A stretch of DNA of 64,000 nucleotides from CAYNYM01 sp049366815 (GCA_049366815.1 JBMNCO010000217.1:28428-92427), one strand, 5' to 3'; numbered from the stretch's first letter, positions 27,484-37,565 are shown. The notes: generated by a model not told the origin, from the letters alone. A program made the numbers and translations.

Positions 27484-29730
27484 TCAGGTACGGGAGAGCC
27501 GAAATTTATAGGTGCCTTTATCATTCGGATCCCGGGTCATGACCTCTTTTATCACGACATTTTCGTGCTTTTCAGGGAGAATCAAAGAGGCGTTCGGCCC
27601 CTTGATCGTGGTGTAGGGAAAAACGGCCCCGGACACCTTGATTTCCGCGGTGCCCCTTTCGGACCTGGACCGTGCGGTGAGATCCGAGATCTCCTGCTCA
27701 AACGCTTCGATCTCGCTGTTGTGGAGGGCGGCCTTTTCCTGGAGTAGGGCCATTTCTTTCTCGATTTGATCCTGTTGATTGAAGATCTCCTCAAGACCTT
27801 TTTCCCTTTTCGCGATCTCCAGCGCAAGGCTTTCGAGAGCTGTTTTGATTTCGGCCGCTCTGTCTTTTCCTCCCCCGGCATCCAGTTCTTGTCTTTTTTC
27901 CTGCAATTTTCGCTGTTGAACGATGGCGCGGTCCTGATCTTGAGCCTTAGTGGCAAGGTCTTGATGGAGCGTCTTCGCGTTCGCCCCCAGGGCCTTCAAG
28001 CGCTGCTGAAGATCGTCGGCTTCGGCCTGTTTGGATGCAATAATTTCCTTCAGGGCCTTAATCTCATTGCCCGTCCTCGCATTGATTCCGACTGTCAGGG
28101 CACAGGGTTTGGATTTTTCCGAACCGATTTGATGGGCTTGTATGCCCCCATTGGCAACAATCTGGGAAGACAAGATGCTCCCTGATTTGGTGATGACCGC
28201 ACCGCTGGTCTCTACCTTTGTGTCAAGGATTTCCCTTTCAACGACGACATCTCCCAAGGCCTTCACACGGGCCTCGCGGATGTGGCGCGCCTTTACACCG
28301 CCCCCGGCCCTTATGTCGGCACCCATGATTCCCCCGTGGACAAGGACATTGCCTTTGGTTTCAATTTGAGACTGCAGGATCTCTCCGGCCGTCAGGCTCC
28401 AGGCATTCACCCGGAAGCCACTCTGCACGGTCCCGGAGACAAGGACGTCCCCATCAAAGTCGATATGTCCCGTCTTAAGGTCCACATCACCCAGGACTTT
28501 CAACTCGGGGAAAACGGACAATTTGCCGGCGGCGGACAACTCCGGCCGGCCCTGAAGGGTGGCAAAGACCTTTGTGCCGTCATCGGAAAGAACGGCGCCT
28601 TTGCCGCAGCGGAGAACGGCCCTGCTCTTGGCCCGGGCGGGGATGGCTTCGTTGAACACGTCCCTGCCTGCACATTCGGCGGGAATCGGCACCTTCTCGG
28701 CCAGGAGATCCCCTTCCTTCACCTGAGGAACGGGGCCCCGGTCCTTGAAGTCGATTTGGTCTTCTTCCCCCAGCTTCCCGATGTGCAGAGGGTCTGTATC
28801 AAAATAGTATTTGATTTCCTGCCTCTCAGGCGATTCAGGAGGGGTCCCCTCCGCGATCTTGAAAGGCATCCGATCCTCAGGGGTTATTTTCAGATAGTCC
28901 TGAATCAGGGCGTCATCAACGATGCCGAAGACGATGCCCATTGATGCAAGAAAGGCCTTGAGATCATGAGGAGTAACGGAAGAGGATTCCTCCCCCTTGG
29001 GGACCAGGGTGGCGGTCAACTTGTCTTCTGAGATACGCAGATCGAAGCCGATTTCCATTTTATCGGTCCCTTCCGCGGGCTGCCCTTCCGCCTCGTCCTC
29101 CCCGTCTTTCGATGCGGCCGTTTGAAGCCTCTCCTGCCTGGAGAGAATCGCATCACGCTGCTGAGGAGTCAGGATCTTATTCCTGACCAGGATTTCCCCA
29201 ATGGGGATCACGGCCTTTTCTTCCTTAAAGATCTTGTTCTGCTCACACAGGGCTTCTTCGATATCATCCCGGGTGGCCAGCTTGTTTTTGACGGCCACTG
29301 CGCCGAATACACGGTCCGATTGCCTCGCCTTTGACAATGATTGAAGGGATACCAGAAAACGGAGCTGGTTTTGGTCGATGACGCCTTGAAGAACAAGAAC
29401 CTTGCCCAGGGGCAGATGTTGCCCTTCGCTTTTTTTTTGTTCCTGGAGGCCGATCGCCTTTTTGATCTGCTCTTTTGTCGCGAGCTTGTAACGTATGGCA
29501 AGATTGCCTATCAGTATACTGTGATCGTCCGTCGAGATCTTCTGGGCGTCTCCGGCCGTTTCCGTGGAGGGCGGGGCCGCGTCGTCTTGAGGTTGTGTGG
29601 CGGTGAACACCAGCTTAAAGACCCTGCCGCACTTTTTGCAGGAAAGACTTCGGCCCTGAAAGGCCTCTGGAACACGGTACCGGAAGAGGCAGGAAGGACA
29701 CTCAACAATTTGATGTCTGGTATCAGTCAT
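27484..29730 (-). CDS. FapA (DUF342)-family protein with zinc ribbon and GspE-N-like repeats
   Basis: About 748 residues, cytoplasmic. A zinc ribbon at 8-40 (CPSC ... CKKCG) leads into two or three short helical repeats like the N-terminal domain of GspE ATPases (IGNLAIRYKLATKEQIKKAI, LVLQGVIDQNQLRFLVSLQ, LVRNKILTPQQRDAIL). The FapA/DUF342 beta-helix follows (GKGAVLSDDGTKVFA, DVDLKTGHIDFDGDVLVSGTV) and then a long coiled coil (about 560-690). ATG 29730 has GAGG six bases upstream; GTG 29736 is less likely. FapA proteins are thought to assemble like bactofilins. The zinc ribbon/GspE-N front is unusual; function unknown. Confidence 0.8.
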   Translation of the reverse strand: MTDTRHQIVECPSCLFRYRVPEAFQGRSLSCKKCGRVFKLVFTATQPQDDAAPPSTETAGDAQKISTDDHSILIGNLAIRYKLATKEQIKKAIGLQEQKKSEGQHLPLGKVLVLQGVIDQNQLRFLVSLQSLSKARQSDRVFGAVAVKNKLATRDDIEEALCEQNKIFKEEKAVIPIGEILVRNKILTPQQRDAILSRQERLQTAASKDGEDEAEGQPAEGTDKMEIGFDLRISEDKLTATLVPKGEESSSVTPHDLKAFLASMGIVFGIVDDALIQDYLKITPEDRMPFKIAEGTPPESPERQEIKYYFDTDPLHIGKLGEEDQIDFKDRGPVPQVKEGDLLAEKVPIPAECAGRDVFNEAIPARAKSRAVLRCGKGAVLSDDGTKVFATLQGRPELSAAGKLSVFPELKVLGDVDLKTGHIDFDGDVLVSGTVQSGFRVNAWSLTAGEILQSQIETKGNVLVHGGIMGADIRAGGGVKARHIREARVKALGDVVVEREILDTKVETSGAVITKSGSILSSQIVANGGIQAHQIGSEKSKPCALTVGINARTGNEIKALKEIIASKQAEADDLQQRLKALGANAKTLHQDLATKAQDQDRAIVQQRKLQEKRQELDAGGGKDRAAEIKTALESLALEIAKREKGLEEIFNQQDQIEKEMALLQEKAALHNSEIEAFEQEISDLTARSRSERGTAEIKVSGAVFPYTTIKGPNASLILPEKHENVVIKEVMTRDPNDKGTYKFRLSRT

Positions 29731-29939
29731 ATGCACCTCGACTGCGCGATAAGACTCTAAATACAGAAATAATCATATAAAATAAAAACATCTTTTTGTA
29801 TAGGGAATTGTCCTGCAAAACCTGTTTGCCGAGGGGTCGTTCATGGCGCCCTGTTTGGGAAGGTCTTTTCTTTTGACTCCGTTTAATCTCTATGCTAAGG
29901 AATCCACACTAGGGATATTCTACACATCGGAGGTCCATC

Positions 29940-30776
29940 ATGTTTGAGATTCTGAAGCGTCAGGAAATGGCAGATGGGACTGTGGTCATGAACGAGTTGA
30001 GTGCGCCGTTGATCGCCCAAAAGGCAAAGCCGGGTCAGTTCGTCATCTTGAAGGCCAACGAGATGGGAGAACGCATTCCGCTGACTATGGCCGATACGGA
30101 CCCCAAGAAGGGCACAGTCACAATCATCTATCAGGTTGTCGGGAAATCCACAGCTCTGTTCAAATCCCTGCAGGTGGGGGATAAATTCCAGGATGTGATC
30201 GGCCCGCTGGGCAAACCTACGGACCTGGAAAAGGTAGGGACCGTGGTCTGCGTGGGGGGGGGGACAGGGGTTGCCGTTCTTCATCCTATTACCCGGGGAT
30301 TGAAGGCATTGGACAATCATGTCATTGCCATCATCGGTGCCAGGAGCAAGGATCTCCTCATCATGGAAGACAAGATGAAGGCGGCATCCCATGAACTGCG
30401 TGTCTGTACGGACGATGGTTCCTATGGACACCATGGTTTCGTCACGGATGCCCTGAAGGAGGTTTTGGAGAAGGAAGACGTGAAACTCGTTGTAGGAATC
30501 GGCCCGGTTCCCATGATGAAATTTGTAGCCAAGATGACGGCGGAATACAAGGTAAAGACCCTTGTCAGCCTGAATGCGATCATGGTGGACGGAACCGGCA
30601 TGTGCGGATGCTGTCGCGTCAGCGTGGGCGGGAAGACGCAGTTTGCCTGTGTGGATGGCCCCGAGTTTGACGGCCATCAAGTCGATTTCGAGGAACTGGC
30701 CCAGCGTCTGGACGCCTATAAAGCGGAAGAAAAGCGTGCTTATGAAAAATTTACGGCCGAGTGTCGGGTCGCCTAG
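29940..30776 (+). CDS. nfnA: NfnA / sulfide dehydrogenase beta: ferredoxin-NADP+ reductase subunit
   Basis: The small subunit of NADH-dependent reduced ferredoxin:NADP+ oxidoreductase (NfnAB), also called SudB. 278 residues: an FAD-binding beta-barrel with RIPLTMAD, an NAD-binding domain (VCVGGGTGVAVLHPI), and a C-terminal 2Fe-2S site in GTGMCGCCRVSVGGKTQFACVDG. It couples NAD(H), NADP(H) and ferredoxin by flavin-based bifurcation together with the next gene. CGGAGGTCCATC precedes the ATG. nfnB starts 92 bases downstream. Confidence 0.92.
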   Translation: MFEILKRQEMADGTVVMNELSAPLIAQKAKPGQFVILKANEMGERIPLTMADTDPKKGTVTIIYQVVGKSTALFKSLQVGDKFQDVIGPLGKPTDLEKVGTVVCVGGGTGVAVLHPITRGLKALDNHVIAIIGARSKDLLIMEDKMKAASHELRVCTDDGSYGHHGFVTDALKEVLEKEDVKLVVGIGPVPMMKFVAKMTAEYKVKTLVSLNAIMVDGTGMCGCCRVSVGGKTQFACVDGPEFDGHQVDFEELAQRLDAYKAEEKRAYEKFTAECRVA

Positions 30777-30868
30777 GGTTCATACCGTGACATGCAGGTG
30801 AATTTCACTTCAAGAGTTCTCGCAGATTGAACCATCGAGGCATGCATTAGGTTATGATGGAGGATGCT

Positions 30869-32281
30869 ATGGAGGAACAAGCGGTAAAAAAAGAAAAGGT
30901 TTCTCGGCAGCCCATGCCGGAGCAGAAGCCTGAGGTCAGAAAAAGAAATTTTGCAGAGGTTCCCATCGGATATACTCCAGATCTGGCCATGAAAGAGGCC
31001 GAAAGATGTCTTCAGTGTAAGAAACCCTCATGTATGGAGGGCTGCCCCGTCTCTGTGGATATTCCCGCATTTATCAAACTCATCAAAGAGGGTGAATTCA
31101 CGAAATCAATCCGCAAGATCTGGGAAAGAAACGCCCTTCCAGCAGTATGCGGCAGGGTATGCCCCCAGGAAATTCAATGCGAAGGAAAATGTGTCCTCGG
31201 CAAAAAGGGGGAGCCTGTGGCCATCGGCAATCTCGAACGGTTCGTCGCTGATTGGGAGAGGGAAAACGGCAAAGGGGATCTCCCGCCGAAGGCCAAACCC
31301 ACGGGAAAAAGGGTGGCGGTGGTGGGCTCCGGTCCTTCCGGCCTGACGGTCGCCGGTGACTTGATCCTCAAGGGCCACGATGTCACGATATATGAGGCCT
31401 TTCACAAACCCGGAGGCGTTCTGGTCTACGGGATTCCGGAATTTAGGCTCCCGAAGGAGATCGTGTTTTCCGAAGTGAATTTCCTCGAGAGGTTGGGGGG
31501 CAAGGTGGAATGCAATGTGGTCGTGGGCCGGACCGTCTCTCTGGATGAACTCTTTGAGCAGGGATATGATGCGATCTATATCGGTGTAGGAGCCGGTCTT
31601 CCCACTTTCCTGAACATTCCGGGTGAAAATCTTATCGGCATTTACTCGGCCAATGAATACCTCACCCGGGCCAATCTCATGAAGGCCTACCTGTTCCCTG
31701 AATATGATACGCCCATAGCCCTTGGCAAGAATGTGGTGGTTCTGGGTGCCGGAAACGTGGCCATGGATTCCGCAAGAACGGCAATGCGGCTGGGGGCCGA
31801 TAAGGTTCGCATCGTATATCGTCGCTCCAGGGAGGAAATGCCGGCCAGGTCCGCGGAGATCCACCACGCTGAGGAAGAGGGTATCGAATTTTTTCTCCTG
31901 ACCGCACCGACCAAATTTGCAGGCAATGGCCAGGGGCATGTGGTCGGCATGGAATGCCTCAAGATGGAACTGGGCGAACCCGATGAATCCGGTCGACGCC
32001 GACCCGTTCCCATCAAAGGCTCCGAATTTATGATGGATTGTGATCTGGCGGTCATTTCCGTGGGGGCCGGGGCCAATCCCCTCCTGACACAGTCCACACC
32101 TGATCTGAAACTCAACAAGTGGGGATACATCATAGCCGACCCGGAAACCGGCAAGACCAGTAAGAAAGGTGTATGGGCTGGCGGCGACATCGTCACGGGT
32201 ATGGCCACGGTTATCCTGGCTGCTGGGGCGGGCAGAATGGCCTCCGACTCGATTCACCAGTACCTGACCTGGGGATGGTAA
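30869..32281 (+). CDS. nfnB: NfnB / NADPH-dependent glutamate synthase small-subunit-like flavoprotein
   Basis: About 470 residues. N-terminal Fe-S cysteines (CLQCKKPSCMEGCPVSVDIP; CGRVCPQEIQCEGKC) hold 4Fe-4S clusters. Next come an FAD motif VVGSGPSGLTVAGDL and an NADPH-binding motif VLGAGNVAMDSARTA, ending with GGDIVTGMATVILAAGAGR. This layout is shared by GltD-type glutamate synthase small subunits and NfnB/SudA; the adjacent nfnA gene decides for NfnB. I start at ATG 30869 because GGAGGATGCT precedes it; two earlier in-frame ATGs at 30854/30857 are possible. Confidence 0.92.
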   Translation: MEEQAVKKEKVSRQPMPEQKPEVRKRNFAEVPIGYTPDLAMKEAERCLQCKKPSCMEGCPVSVDIPAFIKLIKEGEFTKSIRKIWERNALPAVCGRVCPQEIQCEGKCVLGKKGEPVAIGNLERFVADWERENGKGDLPPKAKPTGKRVAVVGSGPSGLTVAGDLILKGHDVTIYEAFHKPGGVLVYGIPEFRLPKEIVFSEVNFLERLGGKVECNVVVGRTVSLDELFEQGYDAIYIGVGAGLPTFLNIPGENLIGIYSANEYLTRANLMKAYLFPEYDTPIALGKNVVVLGAGNVAMDSARTAMRLGADKVRIVYRRSREEMPARSAEIHHAEEEGIEFFLLTAPTKFAGNGQGHVVGMECLKMELGEPDESGRRRPVPIKGSEFMMDCDLAVISVGAGANPLLTQSTPDLKLNKWGYIIADPETGKTSKKGVWAGGDIVTGMATVILAAGAGRMASDSIHQYLTWGW

Positions 32282-32340
32282 ACCCTCGGGCCTTGGGGCA
32301 GGGGCGTTCAGCCAAGTCCCTGTAAGGATAAAGACATTTC

Positions 32341-32370
32341 GAGGGGGAGAATCCACTTCTCCCTCCTCCT
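32341..32370 (+). terminator. Hairpin after nfnB
   Basis: GGGGGAGAA pairs with TTCTCCCTC (one G-T wobble) around a 5-base loop, about 60 bases after the nfnB stop. It lies between convergent nfnB and orn. The following bases are not T-rich, so termination strength is uncertain. Confidence 0.4.
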
Positions 32371-32450
32371 ATTCCGGGACGTGTTGACCTTCGAACCCTG
32401 TCAAGGTTGGGTCTTAACGGTCCGCCGGGGACAAGGGCGCAGGGGGATCT

Positions 32451-32984
32451 TCAAGGAATGAAGATCTTTTCCCTGTAATATCGGAGTTCATTGATGGATT
32501 CCATGATATCCTTCATCGCCAGATGGGCCTTTTCCTTTTTGTAGGGCGGGAGCGAAGGATACCAGCACCCCACGAGTTCCTTGACCGAGCTCACGTCGAT
32601 ATTTCGGTAGTGCAGGAATGCCTGGAGTCTGGGCATATGCCAGAGCAGAAAACGGCGATCCTGCCAGACCGAATTACCACACAGGGGGGATTCTCCACTT
32701 TTGCAGTGGGCGGAGAGAAACTTCAGCGTTTCTTCTTCCGCCTGACCGCAACCTACGGTGGAGGATTTGACCCGTTCCAAGAGGCCTGATTCCCGATGAT
32801 GTGTCCTGCTCCAGTCCTCCATTCCAAGGAGGGCCTCTTCCGGGTAGTGGATGGCGATATTCGGCCCCTCGGCGATGATGGCCAGGTTTTCATCTGTCAC
32901 GAGTGATGCAATCTCCAGTATGACCTGCATCTTGGGGTCAAGGCCGCTCATCTCCAGGTCTATCCAGATCAAATGTCGGTTCAT
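32451..32984 (-). CDS. orn: Oligoribonuclease (DEDDh 3'-5' exonuclease)
   Basis: Degrades 2-5 nt RNAs and pGpG at the end of RNA and c-di-GMP turnover. 177 residues, the normal size. The start LIWIDLEMSGLDP carries the first D/E pair of DEDDh; later come LCGNSVWQDRRFL (Asp), MPRLQAFLHYRNIDVSSVKEL and KEKAHLAMKDIMESI (His/Asp). All catalytic positions appear present. AGGGGACCGGC precedes the ATG. It sits alone, convergent with nfnB. Confidence 0.95.
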   Translation of the reverse strand: MNRHLIWIDLEMSGLDPKMQVILEIASLVTDENLAIIAEGPNIAIHYPEEALLGMEDWSRTHHRESGLLERVKSSTVGCGQAEEETLKFLSAHCKSGESPLCGNSVWQDRRFLLWHMPRLQAFLHYRNIDVSSVKELVGCWYPSLPPYKKEKAHLAMKDIMESINELRYYREKIFIP

Positions 32985-33274
32985 GCCGGTCCCCTTTAAA
33001 GGCGTGCGATGGGAAAGCGGTTGATTTTCATTGAGGTATAGGTGAAATGCCCAATCATGTCAAAGGAAAAGGCGCTCAATGGGATTAGGAGGGTGGCCGA
33101 TCGGAGAGCCGGGGGCTGGATACGGGAATAGATCTATCCACGGAAAAGCCGTTCTCTCGAGGAATACCCGGGAATTTGACAATTCGCTTGACGCGGGCGA
33201 AAGATTTCATTCAATCCTCCTTAAAAAATCGACTGCGCAGAAGGGCCGAAAACAATGAAAGTGATGGTGAACGT

Positions 33275-34567
33275 ATGATCAGCCGATACACCCGTCCTGA
33301 AATGGGGCGCATATGGGAAGAACAAAACAAATATGCCAAGTGGCTCCAGGTGGAAATCGCCGCCTGCGAGGCCATGGCGGAAGAGGGCGTGATTCCCTCG
33401 GAAGCGGTTGATAACATCAAGCGGAAGGCCGACTTTTCCGTGGAACGGATCCTGGAAATAGAGGAAGAGACAAAACATGATGTAATCGCCTTTCTGACAA
33501 ACGTGGCGGAATATGTGGGGCCCGATTCCCGTTTCATTCATCTGGGGCTGACCTCGTCGGATATCCTGGACACCAGCTTCGCCCTTCTCCTGAAGGATGC
33601 CATGCTTTTGATCATTGACGATCTCAAGGAATTTATGGAGATTGTAAAGGACCGTGCCCTGGAGCACAAATACACCGTGATGATCGGTCGTTCGCACGGC
33701 ATTCATGCGGAACCTATCACCTTCGGTCTCAAGCTGGCGGTCTGGTATACGGAACTCAAAAGGAATTGGAAGAGGCTCGAGGATGCCCTTGATGTGATCA
33801 GCTTTGGGAAAATTTCAGGGGCCGTGGGGACCTTTGCCAATATATCCCCGAAGATTGAAGCGCGGGTCTGTGGAAAGCTCGGTTTGAAACCTGCAGAGGT
33901 CTCGACCCAGATCCTCCAGCGGGACCGTCACGCCCAATATTTTACAGCCCTGGCGATCCTGGCGGGTACCCTGGAAAGGATTGCCATTGAGATTCGACAC
34001 CTTCAGAGAACGGAAGTCCTGGAGGCGGAAGAGGCCTTCGAAAAGGGGCAGAAGGGTTCTTCAGCCATGCCCCACAAGAAAAATCCTGTAGGGTCCGAAA
34101 ACATCACGGGCCTTGCACGCCTCGTTCGATCCAATTCCCTGGCCGCCATGGAAAGCATGGCCCTCTGGCACGAAAGAGACATCAGCCATTCCTCCGTGGA
34201 GAGGGTGATCGGCCCTGACAGCACCATTCTCATCGATTTCATGCTCAAGCGCCTCTCTCGGATCATTCGAGGTCTGGTGGTTTATCCCGATCGGATGACC
34301 GAAAATCTAAACAGACTGAAAGGCCTGACTTTTTCCCAGCAGGTGCTCATGAAATTGGCCGGCCTCGGAATGAAACGGCAGGAGGCCTACGAGATGGTCC
34401 AGAGGAATGCCATGAAGGTGTGGGAGACCGGAAAAGAATTTAAATCCCTCCTGCTCGAGGATCAGGACCTTTGCAGGCACCTGACCGAAGAGGACATAGA
34501 CGAGATTTTCAGCCTCGAATATCACCTTAAACATATAGAGGAAATTTTCACGCGTGTTTTTGCCTGA
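33275..34567 (+). CDS. purB: Adenylosuccinate lyase
   Basis: Cleaves SAICAR and adenylosuccinate in purine synthesis. About 430 residues when begun at the ATG at 33275 (MISRYTRPEMGRIW), which matches the usual PurB N-terminus; an open extension to 33176 looks untranslated. Motifs: HLGLTSSDILDTS, GRSHGIHAEP, and the fumarase/aspartase signature GSSAMPHKKNP near residue 261. The Shine-Dalgarno (GGTGAAC) is weak, so the start rests mainly on the family alignment I know. The gene is convergent with the RNase II gene. Confidence 0.95.
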   Translation: MISRYTRPEMGRIWEEQNKYAKWLQVEIAACEAMAEEGVIPSEAVDNIKRKADFSVERILEIEEETKHDVIAFLTNVAEYVGPDSRFIHLGLTSSDILDTSFALLLKDAMLLIIDDLKEFMEIVKDRALEHKYTVMIGRSHGIHAEPITFGLKLAVWYTELKRNWKRLEDALDVISFGKISGAVGTFANISPKIEARVCGKLGLKPAEVSTQILQRDRHAQYFTALAILAGTLERIAIEIRHLQRTEVLEAEEAFEKGQKGSSAMPHKKNPVGSENITGLARLVRSNSLAAMESMALWHERDISHSSVERVIGPDSTILIDFMLKRLSRIIRGLVVYPDRMTENLNRLKGLTFSQQVLMKLAGLGMKRQEAYEMVQRNAMKVWETGKEFKSLLLEDQDLCRHLTEEDIDEIFSLEYHLKHIEEIFTRVFA

Positions 34568-34598
34568 AAAGGGGCGCTTCGAGGATCAACCCAGGGCC

Positions 34599-36584
34599 CT
34601 AAGGTCCGACAATATCGACACGGACCACATCGTTCCATGGGTCGGCTTTGGTGATTTTGAGGCGGAGATGTTGTCCTTCCTGATAGTCCTGACCGGTTGC
34701 CCGTTTTATTTCCACAACAAACTGAAAGTCCGGTAAAAGAAGACGGAATCTACTTTTCATCACATCCAGTACGGTGGCCTGGAAGGTCTCACCCATATGC
34801 TGGAGGAAATATTTCTGAATCCAGTAGCGATCTCTGTTTCTCCTGACTATTCCGAGATCCTTCAGCACGGTACCGAGATGTATTCGGATTTTTTCCAAAT
34901 CGTCCAAATCGTAAAGGGGCGCCTTCCCCATAAGGAAATTGCGAATCTGACGTTGAACCACAAGGTCGGCATATCTCCTGATAGGAGAACTCACGGTGGT
35001 ATAGGCGTCGAGGCCGAGGCCGGCGTGGGGTTTGGGGTTCGTGTCAACGGCCAGGCGGCCGAGTTTGCGGCGTTGCTTGAATACGAAATGGACATAATTT
35101 GATTCATCAAGGGGCAATTTTTCACTTGGGGGGTCCTGGCTCCGGTACAGAATGGGTATCTCATGATCACGGCAGAATTTTGCCGCCAGCCAGTTATAGA
35201 GGATCATGAATTCGGCCACCATCATTCGCCCCGGGGTGGCCTGGTCCACCAGGGCCAGGTTGATCCGGGAATCGGGATCGATCTGGATGGAAATCTCAGG
35301 CAGAGAAAGAATCATGGCCCCCGAGTCGATGCGTCGCTGATGAAGAAGCCGACCGATACGGTAAAGGGTGTTGAGCCCCTCATCTTCCCGGTAAGCGTCA
35401 TCCACCCCTTCATAATCCAGTCGTTGCCTCACCCGGATCAGGCTCGGCGTAAACCTGAAATCGAGGAGGTCCCCTTGCCTGTCAAATCGACAGAGCAGTG
35501 ACAGTGCCCCTCTGTCGCAGTCCTGCTTCAGGCTGAGGGTGTCCTGCGAGAGTTCCGGAGGGAGCATGGGGACCTGGATACAGGGCAGGTACAGGGAAGC
35601 CCCTCTCTGCAGCGCCTCCCTGTCTATCGGACTGTCCAGGGAAACGGCATCGGCCACATCTGCGATATGAATGCCGACATGAATCCCGTCTTTCCGTATC
35701 TCCACATTCAGGGCATCATCAAAATCTCTCGTCAGGGGGCCGTCTATCGTGAAAATATTGCAATATCGAAGGTCCTCGCGCTCTCTTTTCTCGACACCCC
35801 GGCTGATCAATTGACGGCAGTCATGGAGAATCTCCAGGGGGAATTCCTTTCGGATATCGTAACGAATAAGATCGAGATTTTCGTCCTCATCCCAAAATCC
35901 GAGTCTGATGAGGATGTTTCTCGCCTCCCCTATATCGTCGATGCCCGCCCGGGAGAGGATTTCTTTTCCATCCTTATAATGAGCAGAGTCCTTCCCGTAG
36001 ACCGACAGCTCCACGAGCATGCGGATAACCTCCTCTTTACAGGAGGGTTCCGGGGACTCCTTTGCCTCAAGGATTGCGGAGAGCCATTTGCCGCCCTCGT
36101 TCAAAAGCTCCTCCCTGGCCTGCTCTTTGTCCCTCTGTTTCAGGATCTGTTCAATCTTTTCTTGGGAATTGGAGAGAAACTGGGTGTCCTTCATCTTGAA
36201 GTAGAGTTTATCTTCAAAGAGGGACCTGACGAGGGCGGACACGTGGTCGTCTGTGAGGGGCTCACCAAAGTAGAGTTCGGCAAGGTACTTGCCGTCGAAA
36301 TACTCGTCTTCTTCCCTCATCAGTTCCCAGAGTTCCGGGATTTCCACTTGGTCCTTGAGCTTTTTCCGTTTGTCGTCGGTCTCTCGGAGCTTGCTCAGCA
36401 GTTCCTGTCTGGACAGGTTGGTGTCAAGGTGTCCCTGGGAAACGAGCAAGGCCCTCTTCGGGGCGAGATTGACCTCCCGGTTGGTATGGGTCAGGAGGTG
36501 CAGCCTGTTTCCCCTGTCCTGAAGACAGAGGGAACAGATGAGACTGCCCTGATCGATGTATTCTATGATTTTGCCCTCGTACAT
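34599..36584 (-). CDS. VacB/RNase II-family 3'-5' exoribonuclease
   Basis: About 661 residues. An N-terminal RNA-binding region is followed by the RNB catalytic domain from about residue 270, with FTIDGPLTRDFDDALNVE near 275-290 holding the metal-binding aspartates and VGIHIADVADAV after it. The LPPELSQDTLSL and SPIRRYADLVVQRQI blocks are also present. A short C-terminal S1-like OB segment (MGETFQATVLDVMKSRFRLLLPD) follows. It resembles the shorter RNase II/R branch common in Desulfobacterota. Start chosen at ATG 36584 (MYEGKIIEYIDQG) by family; no Shine-Dalgarno is obvious and the frame stays open to 36764. Confidence 0.85.
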   Translation of the reverse strand: MYEGKIIEYIDQGSLICSLCLQDRGNRLHLLTHTNREVNLAPKRALLVSQGHLDTNLSRQELLSKLRETDDKRKKLKDQVEIPELWELMREEDEYFDGKYLAELYFGEPLTDDHVSALVRSLFEDKLYFKMKDTQFLSNSQEKIEQILKQRDKEQAREELLNEGGKWLSAILEAKESPEPSCKEEVIRMLVELSVYGKDSAHYKDGKEILSRAGIDDIGEARNILIRLGFWDEDENLDLIRYDIRKEFPLEILHDCRQLISRGVEKREREDLRYCNIFTIDGPLTRDFDDALNVEIRKDGIHVGIHIADVADAVSLDSPIDREALQRGASLYLPCIQVPMLPPELSQDTLSLKQDCDRGALSLLCRFDRQGDLLDFRFTPSLIRVRQRLDYEGVDDAYREDEGLNTLYRIGRLLHQRRIDSGAMILSLPEISIQIDPDSRINLALVDQATPGRMMVAEFMILYNWLAAKFCRDHEIPILYRSQDPPSEKLPLDESNYVHFVFKQRRKLGRLAVDTNPKPHAGLGLDAYTTVSSPIRRYADLVVQRQIRNFLMGKAPLYDLDDLEKIRIHLGTVLKDLGIVRRNRDRYWIQKYFLQHMGETFQATVLDVMKSRFRLLLPDFQFVVEIKRATGQDYQEGQHLRLKITKADPWNDVVRVDIVGP

Positions 36585-37151
36585 AACTGTGGGTTGTATC
36601 CTTATTTCGTAGTCCCAAAGGGCACGATTTATTTCTTCCCTTTGATCGGGTTTCGAGAACCCCTGTAATGAGTCAAAAGCCCACCCGATCGTGCAGAAGG
36701 CGGCGACAATGAAGGCGCAGCAGTCAAATGCCGGGTAAATGATCATTGGGGTAGCGTCCCCCACGGCTCGTCAAACTGGTGCGGTGATGTGCAAGGAGGC
36801 CGTTTTTGGATGGGGCGAAGCCGACAGCCAGCAAATAACTAACAGGAGACAGGGGTGATGTCAACCGAACTTCGTCTTCAATAGTCTTGACTTATCCGGT
36901 CCTCTCCAGTAGTTTTGCCTCATCAATTCGATTTTTTAAGCATTCTTTGGGGTTGTTATGGGGTGCCCGGATTGCTCTCCGAAACCCTCTTTTATCTTCT
37001 CCCCGGACCTCGAAACATTGCCTGCGGCCATGGTTTTGGGTCTGTAGATCAACAGGCCATGCGCCGTTTTCATGGAGATCTTTCATAAGAAATGTGGTGT
37101 CAACGAAGGGTAAAAAGCCCGGACCGGCGACCAGGTGAAGGGGTCTTTTCC
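36585..37151. other. Intergenic between divergent RNase II and YidD-like genes
   Basis: About 570 bases. The part to 36764 is an open extension of the RNase II frame without family-like sequence. A 64-codon minus-strand frame (36892-37086) and the upstream extension of the YidD-like frame lack ribosome binding sites. No RNA gene or clear promoter was recognised. Confidence 0.4.
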
Positions 37152-37565
37152 ATGCATGGGGCCATGTCCCTGGTTTTTTTGGCCTTTGTTTTTTTCCAGT
37201 ACCCCGTCCCGGCGAAGGCCCTGGACAAAGGCGCTTCTGTCACCCCGAGGGAAGCCGGTGGGAATCAGGGCTCGGGGGCGACCCCGGGGACATGGTTTGT
37301 CTCTTTTTACAGGAAGCATATTTCCCCGGTGGACGGTGATCGTTGCCCGAGTATTCCATCGTGCGCCTCATACTGCAACGGGGCCATAAAAAAGCACGGT
37401 TTTTTGATCGGATGGATCATGACCGTAGATCGTCTCATTCACGAGGGCAAGGCGGAGACCGCCGTGTCCCCGACCGTATTGTCGGAGGGGAAATGGAAGA
37501 TATACGATCCCGTGGAAAACAACGATTTCTGGTGGCATCGGGACAGGAGGGAGGGCCATGAATAG
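37152..37565 (+). CDS. YidD-like protein with N-terminal signal/anchor
   Basis: About 137 residues. After a hydrophobic N-terminus (MSLVFLAFVFFQYPVPAKA) comes FVSFYRKHISPVDGDRCPSIPSC, followed by ASYCNGAIKKHGFLIGWIM: the FYxxxISP...C...PSCS-Y...A..KHG pattern of the YidD membrane-protein-insertion efficiency factor. Standard YidD lacks a cleavable-looking leader, so this is a variant of the family that may face the periplasm. The ATG at 37152 has AAGGGG about 9 bases upstream. Its stop overlaps the next gene's start by 8 bases, so the two are translationally coupled. Confidence 0.75.
   Translation: MHGAMSLVFLAFVFFQYPVPAKALDKGASVTPREAGGNQGSGATPGTWFVSFYRKHISPVDGDRCPSIPSCASYCNGAIKKHGFLIGWIMTVDRLIHEGKAETAVSPTVLSEGKWKIYDPVENNDFWWHRDRREGHE

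Noticed and set aside
31106..32356. 416-codon minus-strand gene over nfnB
   Set aside because: Shadow frame; NfnB motifs are unambiguous on the plus strand.
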